Positions 4,798 to 10,423 of a stretch of 10,423 nucleotides of DNA are shown one piece after another (positions within the stretch are counted from its first letter, which is position 1; each line of letters starts with the position of its first letter). The notes below the pieces were generated by a model, which was not told where the DNA came from, made no database searches, and worked only from the letters and a program-made list of their open reading frames with translations. Source of the stretch: Elusimicrobiota bacterium. GTDB lineage: Bacteria > Elusimicrobiota > Elusimicrobia > 2-02-FULL-39-32. Made by a program: the position numbers and the translations under genes. Location: NCBI GenBank assembly GCA_023249715.1, contig JAHFCA010000035.1:1-10423 (forward strand), written 5' to 3'.

Positions 4798-6408
4798 TTG
4801 AAGAAACACTATTTTTTTTTATTCCTCATATTATTAGGCGCGCTCTATGTTAGGTTAGAAGGAATCGGTTGGGGTCTGCCTGAAAAAACTCTCTCATTAA
4901 CCAGCTATCATCCGGACGAAGCCTATCTGTTTCATGCCTTAGAACATATGAAGGCCACCCATTCGCTACACCCAGGCAGGATGGGTCTTTTGTATGGAAC
5001 CTTACACTTTTATCTCGCTGGTTTTTTTATTTTAATGGCTAAGATCTTGGGTTATCTGGATTTTGGTTCTAGAGAATTTTTGCTTCAAAATCTTAGTCTG
5101 GCAAACAAACTTTATATGGCGCCACGGATATTGTCCGTCTTATGCGGTGTAGTTTCTGTGGCAGGAGTTTACTATTTGGGTCGGCGGTTATATCATCCAA
5201 CCCTAGGACTCCTTTCCGCGTTTTTTCTTTCATTCTATCCGGCCGCGATTGCCGTGAGCCATTATGCCAAAGTAGACGCTTTACTGGCGCCATTGGTACT
5301 ATGTCTCCTTATTTTTTGTTTGGATCTTTTGGAAAATCCTCAATTTAAAAATGCGGGAAAGTGTGGGTTTATAACGGGTCTACTCGCCTCTACAAAATAT
5401 AATGCCGGAATATTTTTACTCTTACCATTATCTCTCATTGCTCTAAAGTTTTTTAAAAATTCTGAAATAAAACAGAGAGAAGGAATATATTTAGTTCTAG
5501 GTATCATTCTCTTTGCGGGGATTGGTTTCGTTTTAACAACTCCCTACGCAATTATGGATTTCCCTCTTTTTTTTAATTGTCTCACTACTCAGTTCTCATT
5601 AGCGGTAGGGACGGGCGTCTGGGAAGTGGCGACACCGTATCCCTTCTGGAGATATGTTTACTTTTATTTACCTTTCGGGATTGGTTGGGTTTCACTGATT
5701 CTTTTTCTGGCAGTTCTACCTTGGCTTCTATTGAGACTCGGGGAGAAAGAAATCCTGCTTTTCCTGGGGTTTCTTTTCTATTTTCTTCTGATTAGTTTTT
5801 CTCGGCAGAAATTGGTTTCTTATACGGCGCCTCTTTTACCTTTAATCGCTATTTTCTCCGGGGTCGCTTTGACAGTGTTGACTTCAGTTTTTAGAGGGGC
5901 TTCTTTAAGAATAATGTTGGTTGCGATAGTTTTGATTTGTCACGCGTTTTACGGATTCTGTTTTTCTCAATTGTATTCGAAAGTGAATAGCAGGGAACAG
6001 GCGTCGATGTGGTTGAAGGAAAACGTTCCCACAGAGAATAGCATTGGCATTGTTCGCAGTTATTATTGGACTCCGGGACTGTTAAGGCGCGAGCATTCGC
6101 CCTATCCTTTAATAAAAGCTGGGGGAGATCAATGGTCCCTTGAAGATTCCATTCTAGGTCTTTCCTCTATCCAAAAATTGCCTAACTTTTTTGTAGTGAG
6201 CGAATTGGAAATTAGGGAATATTTTAGGTTAGAAAGTTCAATGCCAAAATACGCGAAAACAGTGAGGAACTTTTTATCCAATTATGAGGAATTAAAAAGT
6301 TTTGAACTAAAACCGCAATTCTTAGGCGTTTCACTTTGGAAGAGAACTCCTCCCTGGGACTTCTCTATGATTTCTCCAACGATTAAAATATATAAGAAAA
6401 AAGCTTGA
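4798..6408 (+). CDS. GT-C membrane glycosyltransferase (GT39/ArnT-like)
   Basis: A 536-residue integral membrane protein with a hydrophobic N-terminal helix (FFLFLILLGALYV) and about ten further hydrophobic segments up to residue 400, then a soluble C-terminal part of about 130 residues. Just after the first helix is SYHPDEAYL (36-44). The Asp40-Glu41 pair in this first external loop is the hallmark of GT-C enzymes, which move a sugar from a polyprenyl phosphate to protein or lipid on the outer face. HYAKVDALLA and LASTKYNAG are further family-like blocks. The start is TTG at 4798 with no clear ribosome binding site. An ATT at 4792 is an alternative. Sugar and acceptor cannot be told from sequence. 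It is the odd member among housekeeping genes. Confidence 0.78.
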   Translation: MKKHYFFLFLILLGALYVRLEGIGWGLPEKTLSLTSYHPDEAYLFHALEHMKATHSLHPGRMGLLYGTLHFYLAGFFILMAKILGYLDFGSREFLLQNLSLANKLYMAPRILSVLCGVVSVAGVYYLGRRLYHPTLGLLSAFFLSFYPAAIAVSHYAKVDALLAPLVLCLLIFCLDLLENPQFKNAGKCGFITGLLASTKYNAGIFLLLPLSLIALKFFKNSEIKQREGIYLVLGIILFAGIGFVLTTPYAIMDFPLFFNCLTTQFSLAVGTGVWEVATPYPFWRYVYFYLPFGIGWVSLILFLAVLPWLLLRLGEKEILLFLGFLFYFLLISFSRQKLVSYTAPLLPLIAIFSGVALTVLTSVFRGASLRIMLVAIVLICHAFYGFCFSQLYSKVNSREQASMWLKENVPTENSIGIVRSYYWTPGLLRREHSPYPLIKAGGDQWSLEDSILGLSSIQKLPNFFVVSELEIREYFRLESSMPKYAKTVRNFLSNYEELKSFELKPQFLGVSLWKRTPPWDFSMISPTIKIYKKKA

Positions 6409-6433
6409 ATCTTAGGGAAAGGCGTGTTACTAT
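6405..6433 (+). promoter_or_regulatory. Possible promoter for phoH-ybeY
   Basis: TTGAAT (6405-6410), overlapping the stop of the glycosyltransferase gene, and TACTAT (6428-6433) are separated by exactly 17 bases. This predicts a start near 6440, 15 bases before the phoH ATG. Each box is 4 of 6 to consensus. Confidence 0.4.
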
Positions 6434-6454
6434 TGCACTAAAGAGAGAATATTG

Positions 6455-7408
6455 ATGGTTACTAAACGCATTTATTTGTCGGATAGAGACGAAGCTCTTT
6501 TACTGTGTGGCGAGCACGATTCTAACTTGCGCTCTATCGAAAAGCGGTTGGGCGTGCAGATTTTTGCGCGGGCTTCGACGTTGGCCATTCGAGGGAAAAC
6601 TCCGAATGTAGAGGAGGCGGTGTTGATTCTAGAGGATTTAAGAAAAAGAACTCAAGAGGAAGGGGCCATCCCTTTGGAACAAGAGGTTAAAAATATGAGA
6701 AACTTAGAGCACAAAACCTTCGAAGCGGGAGAACATATTTTTGTCAGCGCTGGGGGTAAAAAAGTTTATGCTCTCTCTGACCAACAAAAAAAATATGTTG
6801 AGGCCATAGAAGTTTCGGATTTAGTGATGGCCGTAGGTCCTGCCGGAACGGGGAAAACTTTTTTGGCTGTTGTCGCGGCTTTGCGGGCGTTGCAGTCCGG
6901 GAGGGTGAGAAAAATTGTGTTGACGCGCCCTGTGGTCGAAGCCGGAGAAAAATTGGGTTTTTTACCGGGCGACCTCTACGAAAAAATTAACCCGTACCTC
7001 AAACCCCTCTACGATGCTTTTCATTTTTTGTTAGGCCCGGAGCGGTTTCGCATTTATCGGGAAGACGAGACCATAGAAATCGTGCCCTTGGCCTATATGC
7101 GGGGACGAACCCTAGAAAATTCCTTTGTTATTTTAGATGAGGCGCAGAATACGACTCCGGAACAGATGAAAATGTTTTTGACGCGATTGGGCACCCGTTC
7201 TAAAATGGTGATTACGGGGGATATCACTCAAATTGATTTAGACTTTAAAAGCAGATCTGGGTTTGTGCACGGTTTGAAGATTTTAAAAAAGATTCCGGAA
7301 ATTTTGTTCCTTTATTTTTCGGAAGAGGATGTGGTACGACACCCCCTCGTTAGAAAAATATTAAAAGCCTACGATATCCAGGAACCGCAAGAAAAGCCCG
7401 AAGCATAG
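6455..7408 (+). CDS. phoH: PhoH-like ATPase
   Basis: About 317 residues, cytoplasmic. The N-terminal 90 residues form a KH-like RNA-binding region (GEHDSNLRSIEKRLGVQI), and the rest is a P-loop ATPase. Walker A is GPAGTGKT (about 128-135), Walker B is FVILDEAQN (about 224-232), and VLTRPVVEAGEKLGF and VITGDITQIDL are standard PhoH blocks. PhoH/YbeZ proteins act with the endoribonuclease YbeY in RNA metabolism and ribosome maturation. Here ybeY begins with no gap after the stop codon, supporting the partnership. The ATG at 6455 is chosen over the in-frame TTG at 6452 directly before it. GAGAG at 6443-6447 is a weak ribosome binding site. Confidence 0.94.
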   Translation: MVTKRIYLSDRDEALLLCGEHDSNLRSIEKRLGVQIFARASTLAIRGKTPNVEEAVLILEDLRKRTQEEGAIPLEQEVKNMRNLEHKTFEAGEHIFVSAGGKKVYALSDQQKKYVEAIEVSDLVMAVGPAGTGKTFLAVVAALRALQSGRVRKIVLTRPVVEAGEKLGFLPGDLYEKINPYLKPLYDAFHFLLGPERFRIYREDETIEIVPLAYMRGRTLENSFVILDEAQNTTPEQMKMFLTRLGTRSKMVITGDITQIDLDFKSRSGFVHGLKILKKIPEILFLYFSEEDVVRHPLVRKILKAYDIQEPQEKPEA

Positions 7409-7867
7409 ATGCCTTCTGTTCGCTTTATTTTGCAAAAACAAATTCCTAATCCTTCCCAACTCCTAAATTTAGCCAAGCATATTTGTTTAGAGGAAAAAAA
7501 ACTTTTGAATGGGGGTGAAATCTGTATTCAATTTGTTTCTGATAAAAAAATTAAAGCAATCAACCGAACTTTTTTAAATCATAATTACTCTACGGATGTG
7601 ATTGCTTTTAACTATCCAATTCCGCCGCATAAGTTAAAGATAGAAACAATTCCCTTTGGAGATATCTATATATCGGTGGAGTCCGCCGCAAGAGAAGCTA
7701 AAGCAGGGGGATATCTGTTGCAACAGGAACTCGCGTGGCTCCTAGCCCATGGGTTGCTCCATTTAGGCGGGTACGAGGATAAGACCGAGAGGTTACAGGA
7801 AAAAATGTTTAAAAGACAGAAGTCTCTGCTGGAAAAACTGGCTCCGAATTTAGCGCCACCTTGTTAA
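7409..7867 (+). CDS. ybeY: Endoribonuclease YbeY (rRNA maturation factor), Asp-ligand variant
   Basis: A 152-residue metalloprotein acting in 16S rRNA 3'-end maturation and ribosome quality control. The core motif is HGLLHLGGYED (114-124). His114 and His118 are the first two zinc ligands. The third position, His124 in the classic H-x3-H-x5-H motif, is Asp. NHNYSTDVIAF (57-67) replaces the usual RGKDxPTDVLSF and also lacks its Arg. As I recall, Bacteroidota YbeY has the same GY-x-D variant, so this is probably a functional subtype. Translation is coupled to phoH (TAG immediately followed by ATG). Its TAA stop is the left end of palindromic element copy 2. Confidence 0.92.
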   Translation: MPSVRFILQKQIPNPSQLLNLAKHICLEEKKLLNGGEICIQFVSDKKIKAINRTFLNHNYSTDVIAFNYPIPPHKLKIETIPFGDIYISVESAAREAKAGGYLLQQELAWLLAHGLLHLGGYEDKTERLQEKMFKRQKSLLEKLAPNLAPPC

Positions 7868-8031
7868 CCCAAATAGTTCAGTTGGAGAGCGGAATTCGAA
7901 TGAAAATATGGCCATTTTTTCTTCACAAAAAAGTTCGCACATGCCCACTAGCATGCTTGAACTTTTTTATTTCGAAAAAATGGCCATCTTTTCATTCTCG
8001 GTTCTCGCTTCCAACTGAACTATTTGAGTTA
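7865..8031. repeat. Long palindromic foldback element, copy 2 (MITE-like)
   Basis: A 167-bp inverted repeat with the same architecture as copy 1: 22-bp outer stem (7865-7886 with 8010-8031, one mismatch), irregular inner segment (7887-7899 against 7996-8009, same sequence as in copy 1), then a 22-bp stem with one mismatch (7900-7921 with 7974-7995) and an apical hairpin CATGC/GCATG. Outer-stem changes relative to copy 1 at 7871 and 7876 are matched by partner changes at 8025 and 8020. It fills the whole gap between convergent ybeY and the CBS gene. TAA at the left end is the ybeY stop, and TTA at the right end is the stop of the minus-strand gene. TA flanks both ends. Confidence 0.87.
7927..7968. 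terminator. Bidirectional intrinsic-type terminator at apex of element copy 2
   Basis: A6 (7927-7932), GTTC (7933-7936), inner stem CATGC/GCATG (7940-7944, 7951-7955) with loop CCACTA, GAAC (7959-7962), then T6 (7963-7968). Read on either strand this is a stem followed by a U-tract, fitting termination of both convergent transcripts, ybeY and the CBS gene. Confidence 0.55.
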
Positions 8032-9075
8032 AGGGATATCGTGTTCGTCCTGGATATCGCCGACAATTTTTTCAATTAAATCTTCCAAAGTAATAATCCC
8101 TTTGGTTTTCTTTTGGGAATCCTGCACTACCGCCATGTGCAGATGGCGCCGTTGAAAGAGGCGGAGTAAATCTTTGGCCAGGCTGGACTCTTCCACAAAA
8201 ACTGCGGGCCGTATGAGATCCTGTAAAATAATAATCTTTCCTAAAGTAATGGCGTAAATAAAATCTTTAATATGTAATATGCCTAAAATAGTGTCCAGAT
8301 TATCTTTATAAACAGGGAGGCGGGTGTACCCTTCCTGGGCAATTCTGTCCATAAGGTGCTCTGTCTTGGTTGTGATATCCATGGCGGAAATTCTTTCTCT
8401 AGGGATCATGAGTTCTTTTACTTGCACCTGGGCAAAATCAAATACTTTGGGGATCATTTGTTGTTCGGTGGAGTCAAAAACGCCAAGGTTGGCCCCTTCG
8501 CTGATTAAAAAACGAATTTCTTCTTCAGAGACAAACATCTCTTTAGGGATCTCTTTTTGTTTAAAGAGGCGGAGGAATAACCGTGTGGAACTCGTAAGGA
8601 TGCGCACAAAAGGCGCGGCTATTTTAGAGAGAACAAGGATGGGACGGGCAATTCGTAACGCCATTTCTTCTTTATGCACTAACGCCAGAGATTTTGGAAC
8701 GAGTTCTCCAAAAACTAAGGAAAGATAGGTAATAATAAGGGTGACAATTCCAATTGCCAACGGTTCCGCCCACCGGTAAAGATAAAAAATTTTTTGTAGT
8801 TGTGGTTTGAGATATTCAATGGCAATCGCTCCTCCTACAGTAGCGGCTAAAACTCCCACAAGGGTCACGCCGATTTGAACGGTGGCAAGGAATTCTTCTG
8901 GTTCTTTAAGCCATTTGCTTACAATGGAGGCGGAATGTCTGCCGCTTTTTAGTAGTTTATGAAGGGCGCTTTTACGGGAAGAAACGACCGCTATTTCGGA
9001 TCCGGCAAAAAAGCCGTTGATCAGGATTAGGATTAAGATAAATAAAATCTCAATCCAAATAATTTCAAATACCAT
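8029..9075 (-). CDS. CNNM/CBS-domain membrane protein (HlyC/CorC family), short form
   Basis: A 348-residue membrane protein. The N-terminal CNNM (DUF21) domain has hydrophobic segments around 4-24, 66-84 and 104-126, with the family blocks NGFFAGSEIA (20-29) and FGELVPKSLA (122-131). Two CBS domains follow (about 223-280 and 285-345), with RLPVYKDNLDTILGILHIKD and GIITLEDLIEKIVGDI as typical segments. Relatives are linked to magnesium/cobalt efflux or regulation, with ATP-type ligands binding CBS domains. The protein ends at DEHDIP, just where many homologues continue into a CorC_HlyC domain of about 80 residues, which is missing. The stop codon lies in the palindromic element. No ribosome binding site is seen before ATG. 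It is inverted relative to ybeY and recO. Confidence 0.88.
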   Translation of the reverse strand: MVFEIIWIEILFILILILINGFFAGSEIAVVSSRKSALHKLLKSGRHSASIVSKWLKEPEEFLATVQIGVTLVGVLAATVGGAIAIEYLKPQLQKIFYLYRWAEPLAIGIVTLIITYLSLVFGELVPKSLALVHKEEMALRIARPILVLSKIAAPFVRILTSSTRLFLRLFKQKEIPKEMFVSEEEIRFLISEGANLGVFDSTEQQMIPKVFDFAQVQVKELMIPRERISAMDITTKTEHLMDRIAQEGYTRLPVYKDNLDTILGILHIKDFIYAITLGKIIILQDLIRPAVFVEESSLAKDLLRLFQRRHLHMAVVQDSQKKTKGIITLEDLIEKIVGDIQDEHDIP

Positions 9076-9081
9076 AACTTC

Positions 9082-9090
9082 ATTGTATCA
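9082..9090 (-). promoter_or_regulatory. Extended -10 promoter for the CBS gene, likely leaderless
   Basis: On the minus strand the sequence reads TGATACAAT, an extended -10 (TG-N-TACAAT). Its last base is 6 bases before the ATG at 9075, so transcription would start at or next to the A of ATG, giving a leaderless mRNA. This agrees with the lack of a Shine-Dalgarno sequence. Confidence 0.42.
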
Positions 9091-9111
9091 AATTAGAAAA
9101 TGGGGGACACC

Positions 9112-9139
9112 TTGACTTTAAGAGAGAAATAGATAAAAA
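9112..9139 (+). promoter_or_regulatory. Possible promoter for recO-glyQ
   Basis: TTGACT (9112-9117, 5 of 6) is followed after 16 bases by TAAAAA (9134-9139). TACTAT at 9140-9145 is an alternative -10 without a good -35. Either choice places the start within about 10 bases of the recO GTG, leaving no room for a normal ribosome binding site. Confidence 0.33.
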
Positions 9140-9149
9140 TACTATCTTT

Positions 9150-9815
9150 GTGATTCAAATTGTAGAAGGAGTTGTTTTAAAGGTAGAAGAGTTAAACGAG
9201 TTCGATAAACGTTTAACTTTATTTACTAAAGAGTTAGGAAAAGTAAAAGCGAAGATTACCGGCGTTAAAAAAAGCGTTTCCAAATTAAAACCGCTTACTT
9301 TTCCGTTTTGCGAGTCCAGATTCCAGATCTTTCTTGCGGGGACCCCTCGGGCTGGCCTTAGAGATCCGGGAAAAGTGATCAGCGGGGAAATTATAAAGTT
9401 ACACAGCGCGCTTCACTTCGATTTAGACCGGACCATTCAAGCCAGCGCCGTTTGCGAAATTTTGGATAAATTAACCAAAGAGTTTAATCCCAGTTTACAG
9501 GAGTACGAAATTTTGATGAACGCTTTAGATGAATTAGAAATAGCAAAACAGCCTCTCTTGGTTCGCTGCCGATTTAGCTTGCATTTACTTAAAGCTCTGG
9601 GGTATAGTTTGGGACACCATCCATCGTGGAAGTTGTTAACAGAAATGGAACGCTCTTTGTTTAGAATGTTAGCTTCTTGGAATGTGTTGGAAACTATTTT
9701 TACCGAAAAAGAGACCCGGAATTTAGAAATAATTACAAGCCGATATCTCGCTCAATATTTACCTGCGCCATTAAAGACCGATCAGTTCCAGCAAAAAGTT
9801 GCCTTAGGATATTAA
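9150..9815 (+). CDS. recO: DNA repair protein RecO
   Basis: A 221-residue protein with a GTG start, slightly shorter than the usual 230-250. The N-terminal OB fold is recognisable in GVVLKVEELNEFDKRLTLFT (7-26) and ELGKVKAKITGVKKSVSKLK (28-47), the block contacting single-stranded DNA, SSB and RecR. The remainder is helical (LHFDLDRTIQASAVCEILDKL). RecO helps load RecA onto SSB-coated DNA in the RecFOR pathway. The Cys-based zinc site found in some RecO proteins is not seen: the equivalent segment reads LGYSLGHHPSW. No clear ribosome binding site precedes GTG, which may be translated from a very short leader. glyQ follows 2 bases after the stop, as in the recO-glyQ order of many bacteria. Confidence 0.86.
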   Translation: MIQIVEGVVLKVEELNEFDKRLTLFTKELGKVKAKITGVKKSVSKLKPLTFPFCESRFQIFLAGTPRAGLRDPGKVISGEIIKLHSALHFDLDRTIQASAVCEILDKLTKEFNPSLQEYEILMNALDELEIAKQPLLVRCRFSLHLLKALGYSLGHHPSWKLLTEMERSLFRMLASWNVLETIFTEKETRNLEIITSRYLAQYLPAPLKTDQFQQKVALGY

Positions 9816-9817
9816 TA

Positions 9818-10423
9818 ATGACGTTACAAGATATTATTATGACGTTGCAAAAGTTTTGGGCCGATGAAGGCTGCCTCCTTTGGCAGCCCTACGACGTGGA
9901 AAAGGGAGCGGGAACCTTTAACCCAGCCACTTTTTTAAAAGCGTTAGGGCCCCAGCCTTGGGCGTGCGCCTATGTGGAGCCATGCCGGCGGCCGGCGGAT
10001 GGCCGTTATGGAGAGAACCCTAACCGTTTAACCCATTACTATCAATATCAGGTGCTTGTTAAACCTGCCCCCATGGATATTAAGCAGAGTTATTTGCGTT
10101 CCTTAAAGGCGTGCGGCATTAAAATTGACCAGCACGATATTCGTTTTGTGGAGGACGATTGGGAATCTCCTACGTTAGGAGCGTGGGGATTGGGCTGGGA
10201 AGTGTGGTTGGATGGCATGGAAATTACCCAATTTACATATTTCCAACAAATTGGCGGAATAGATTTAAATCCTATCTCCGTAGAAATTACGTACGGTTTA
10301 GAACGATTGACACTGTTTTCGCAAGGGAAGTCGAACGTGTTTGATATTTTTTGGGACGAGAATCATACCTACGGAGAGATTCATAAACAATTAGAAAAAG
10401 AATTTTCTAAGTATCATTTTGAA
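9818..10423 (+). CDS. glyQ: Glycyl-tRNA synthetase alpha subunit, 3'-truncated by window
   Basis: 202 codons are visible of a protein usually about 290-300 residues long. This is the class II catalytic subunit of the bacterial alpha2beta2 glycyl-tRNA synthetase, charging tRNA-Gly. Conserved blocks are LWQPYDVEKGAG (21-32), CRRPADGRYGENPNR (56-70), HDIRFVEDDWESPTLGAWG (106-124), MEITQFTYFQQ (134-144) and EITYGLERL (156-164). The ATG at 9818 is preferred over the in-frame ATG at 9839 because residues 2-14 (TLQDIIMTLQKFW) align with the N-terminus of E. coli GlyQ. AGGA at 9806-9809, inside the recO end, is a suitable ribosome binding site. The two ATGs head similar 12-base runs. The glyS partner would be expected downstream. 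Confidence 0.96.
   Translation, partial: MTLQDIIMTLQKFWADEGCLLWQPYDVEKGAGTFNPATFLKALGPQPWACAYVEPCRRPADGRYGENPNRLTHYYQYQVLVKPAPMDIKQSYLRSLKACGIKIDQHDIRFVEDDWESPTLGAWGLGWEVWLDGMEITQFTYFQQIGGIDLNPISVEITYGLERLTLFSQGKSNVFDIFWDENHTYGEIHKQLEKEFSKYHFE

Noticed and set aside
7861..8079. 72-codon plus-strand frame across element copy 2
   Set aside because: It runs through the palindrome into the antisense of the CBS gene and has no counterpart in copy 1.
9097..9114. GAAAATGGGGGACACCTT as a remnant of a transposon or REP end
   Set aside because: The G-rich string recalls ends seen near some transposases, but there is one copy only and no inverted partner in the window.
9818..9850. Near-repeat of ATGACGTT(A/G)CAA 21 bases apart at the glyQ start, suggesting a duplicated start region
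   Set aside because: The first 14 residues align with the normal GlyQ N-terminus, so it is family sequence rather than a recent duplication.
1..10423. CRISPR array, retron or diversity-generating retroelement behind the palindromes
   Set aside because: There are no short regularly spaced direct repeats, no Cas or reverse transcriptase genes, and no template/variable repeat pair in the window.

Overview
The window is bacterial chromosome with tightly packed genes, many only a few bases apart. A two-subunit-type glycyl-tRNA synthetase alpha chain (glyQ), a tRNA-Ser without an encoded CCA end, coaX-type pantothenate kinase and a phoH/ybeY/recO/glyQ neighbourhood are all bacterial hallmarks. No marker fixes the phylum. 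The mix, including a GT-C sugar transferase of the kind common in uncultured lineages, suggests an uncultured candidate-phylum bacterium, but that is a weak inference.

Left part (1-1284) is accessory DNA. Two small gene pairs point away from each other: a RelB/RelE-type toxin-antitoxin pair on the minus strand (toxin cut by the window edge), and a small protein plus PIN-domain RNase pair on the plus strand. Their promoters are back to back, with -35 boxes 7 bp apart. The PIN gene runs out of frame into the decayed C-terminus of a tyrosine recombinase, which lies just before tRNA-Ser(UGA) at 1285-1371.

Middle part (1462-7867) is core metabolism and RNA maintenance on the plus strand: mdh (malate dehydrogenase), an aspartase/fumarase-family lyase, coaX, a multi-pass GT-C glycosyltransferase, then phoH and ybeY. 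Mdh and the lyase connect aspartate, fumarate, malate and oxaloacetate. PhoH and YbeY are usual partners in RNA processing and ribosome quality.

Right part (8029-10423) has a CNNM/CBS membrane protein on the minus strand, converging on ybeY, then recO and the first two thirds of glyQ on the plus strand. This resembles the widespread phoH-ybeY-...-recO-glyQ cluster, but with the CBS gene turned around.

The most striking feature is a long, almost fully palindromic element of 166-167 bp present twice (2410-2575 and 7865-8031). Each copy starts and ends in TA and lies flush against coding sequence, so that its terminal TAA serves as the stop codon of the neighbouring gene: mdh for copy 1, and both ybeY and the convergent CBS gene for copy 2. 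Removing one element plus one TA rebuilds intact compact gene junctions. The two copies differ by compensating changes in the outer stem and by a completely different 22-nt apical hairpin framed by the same A6 and T6 tracts. This looks like a TA-targeting foldback mobile element (MITE-like) that may also act as a terminator or mRNA 3'-end structure. I do not recognise it as a named family.
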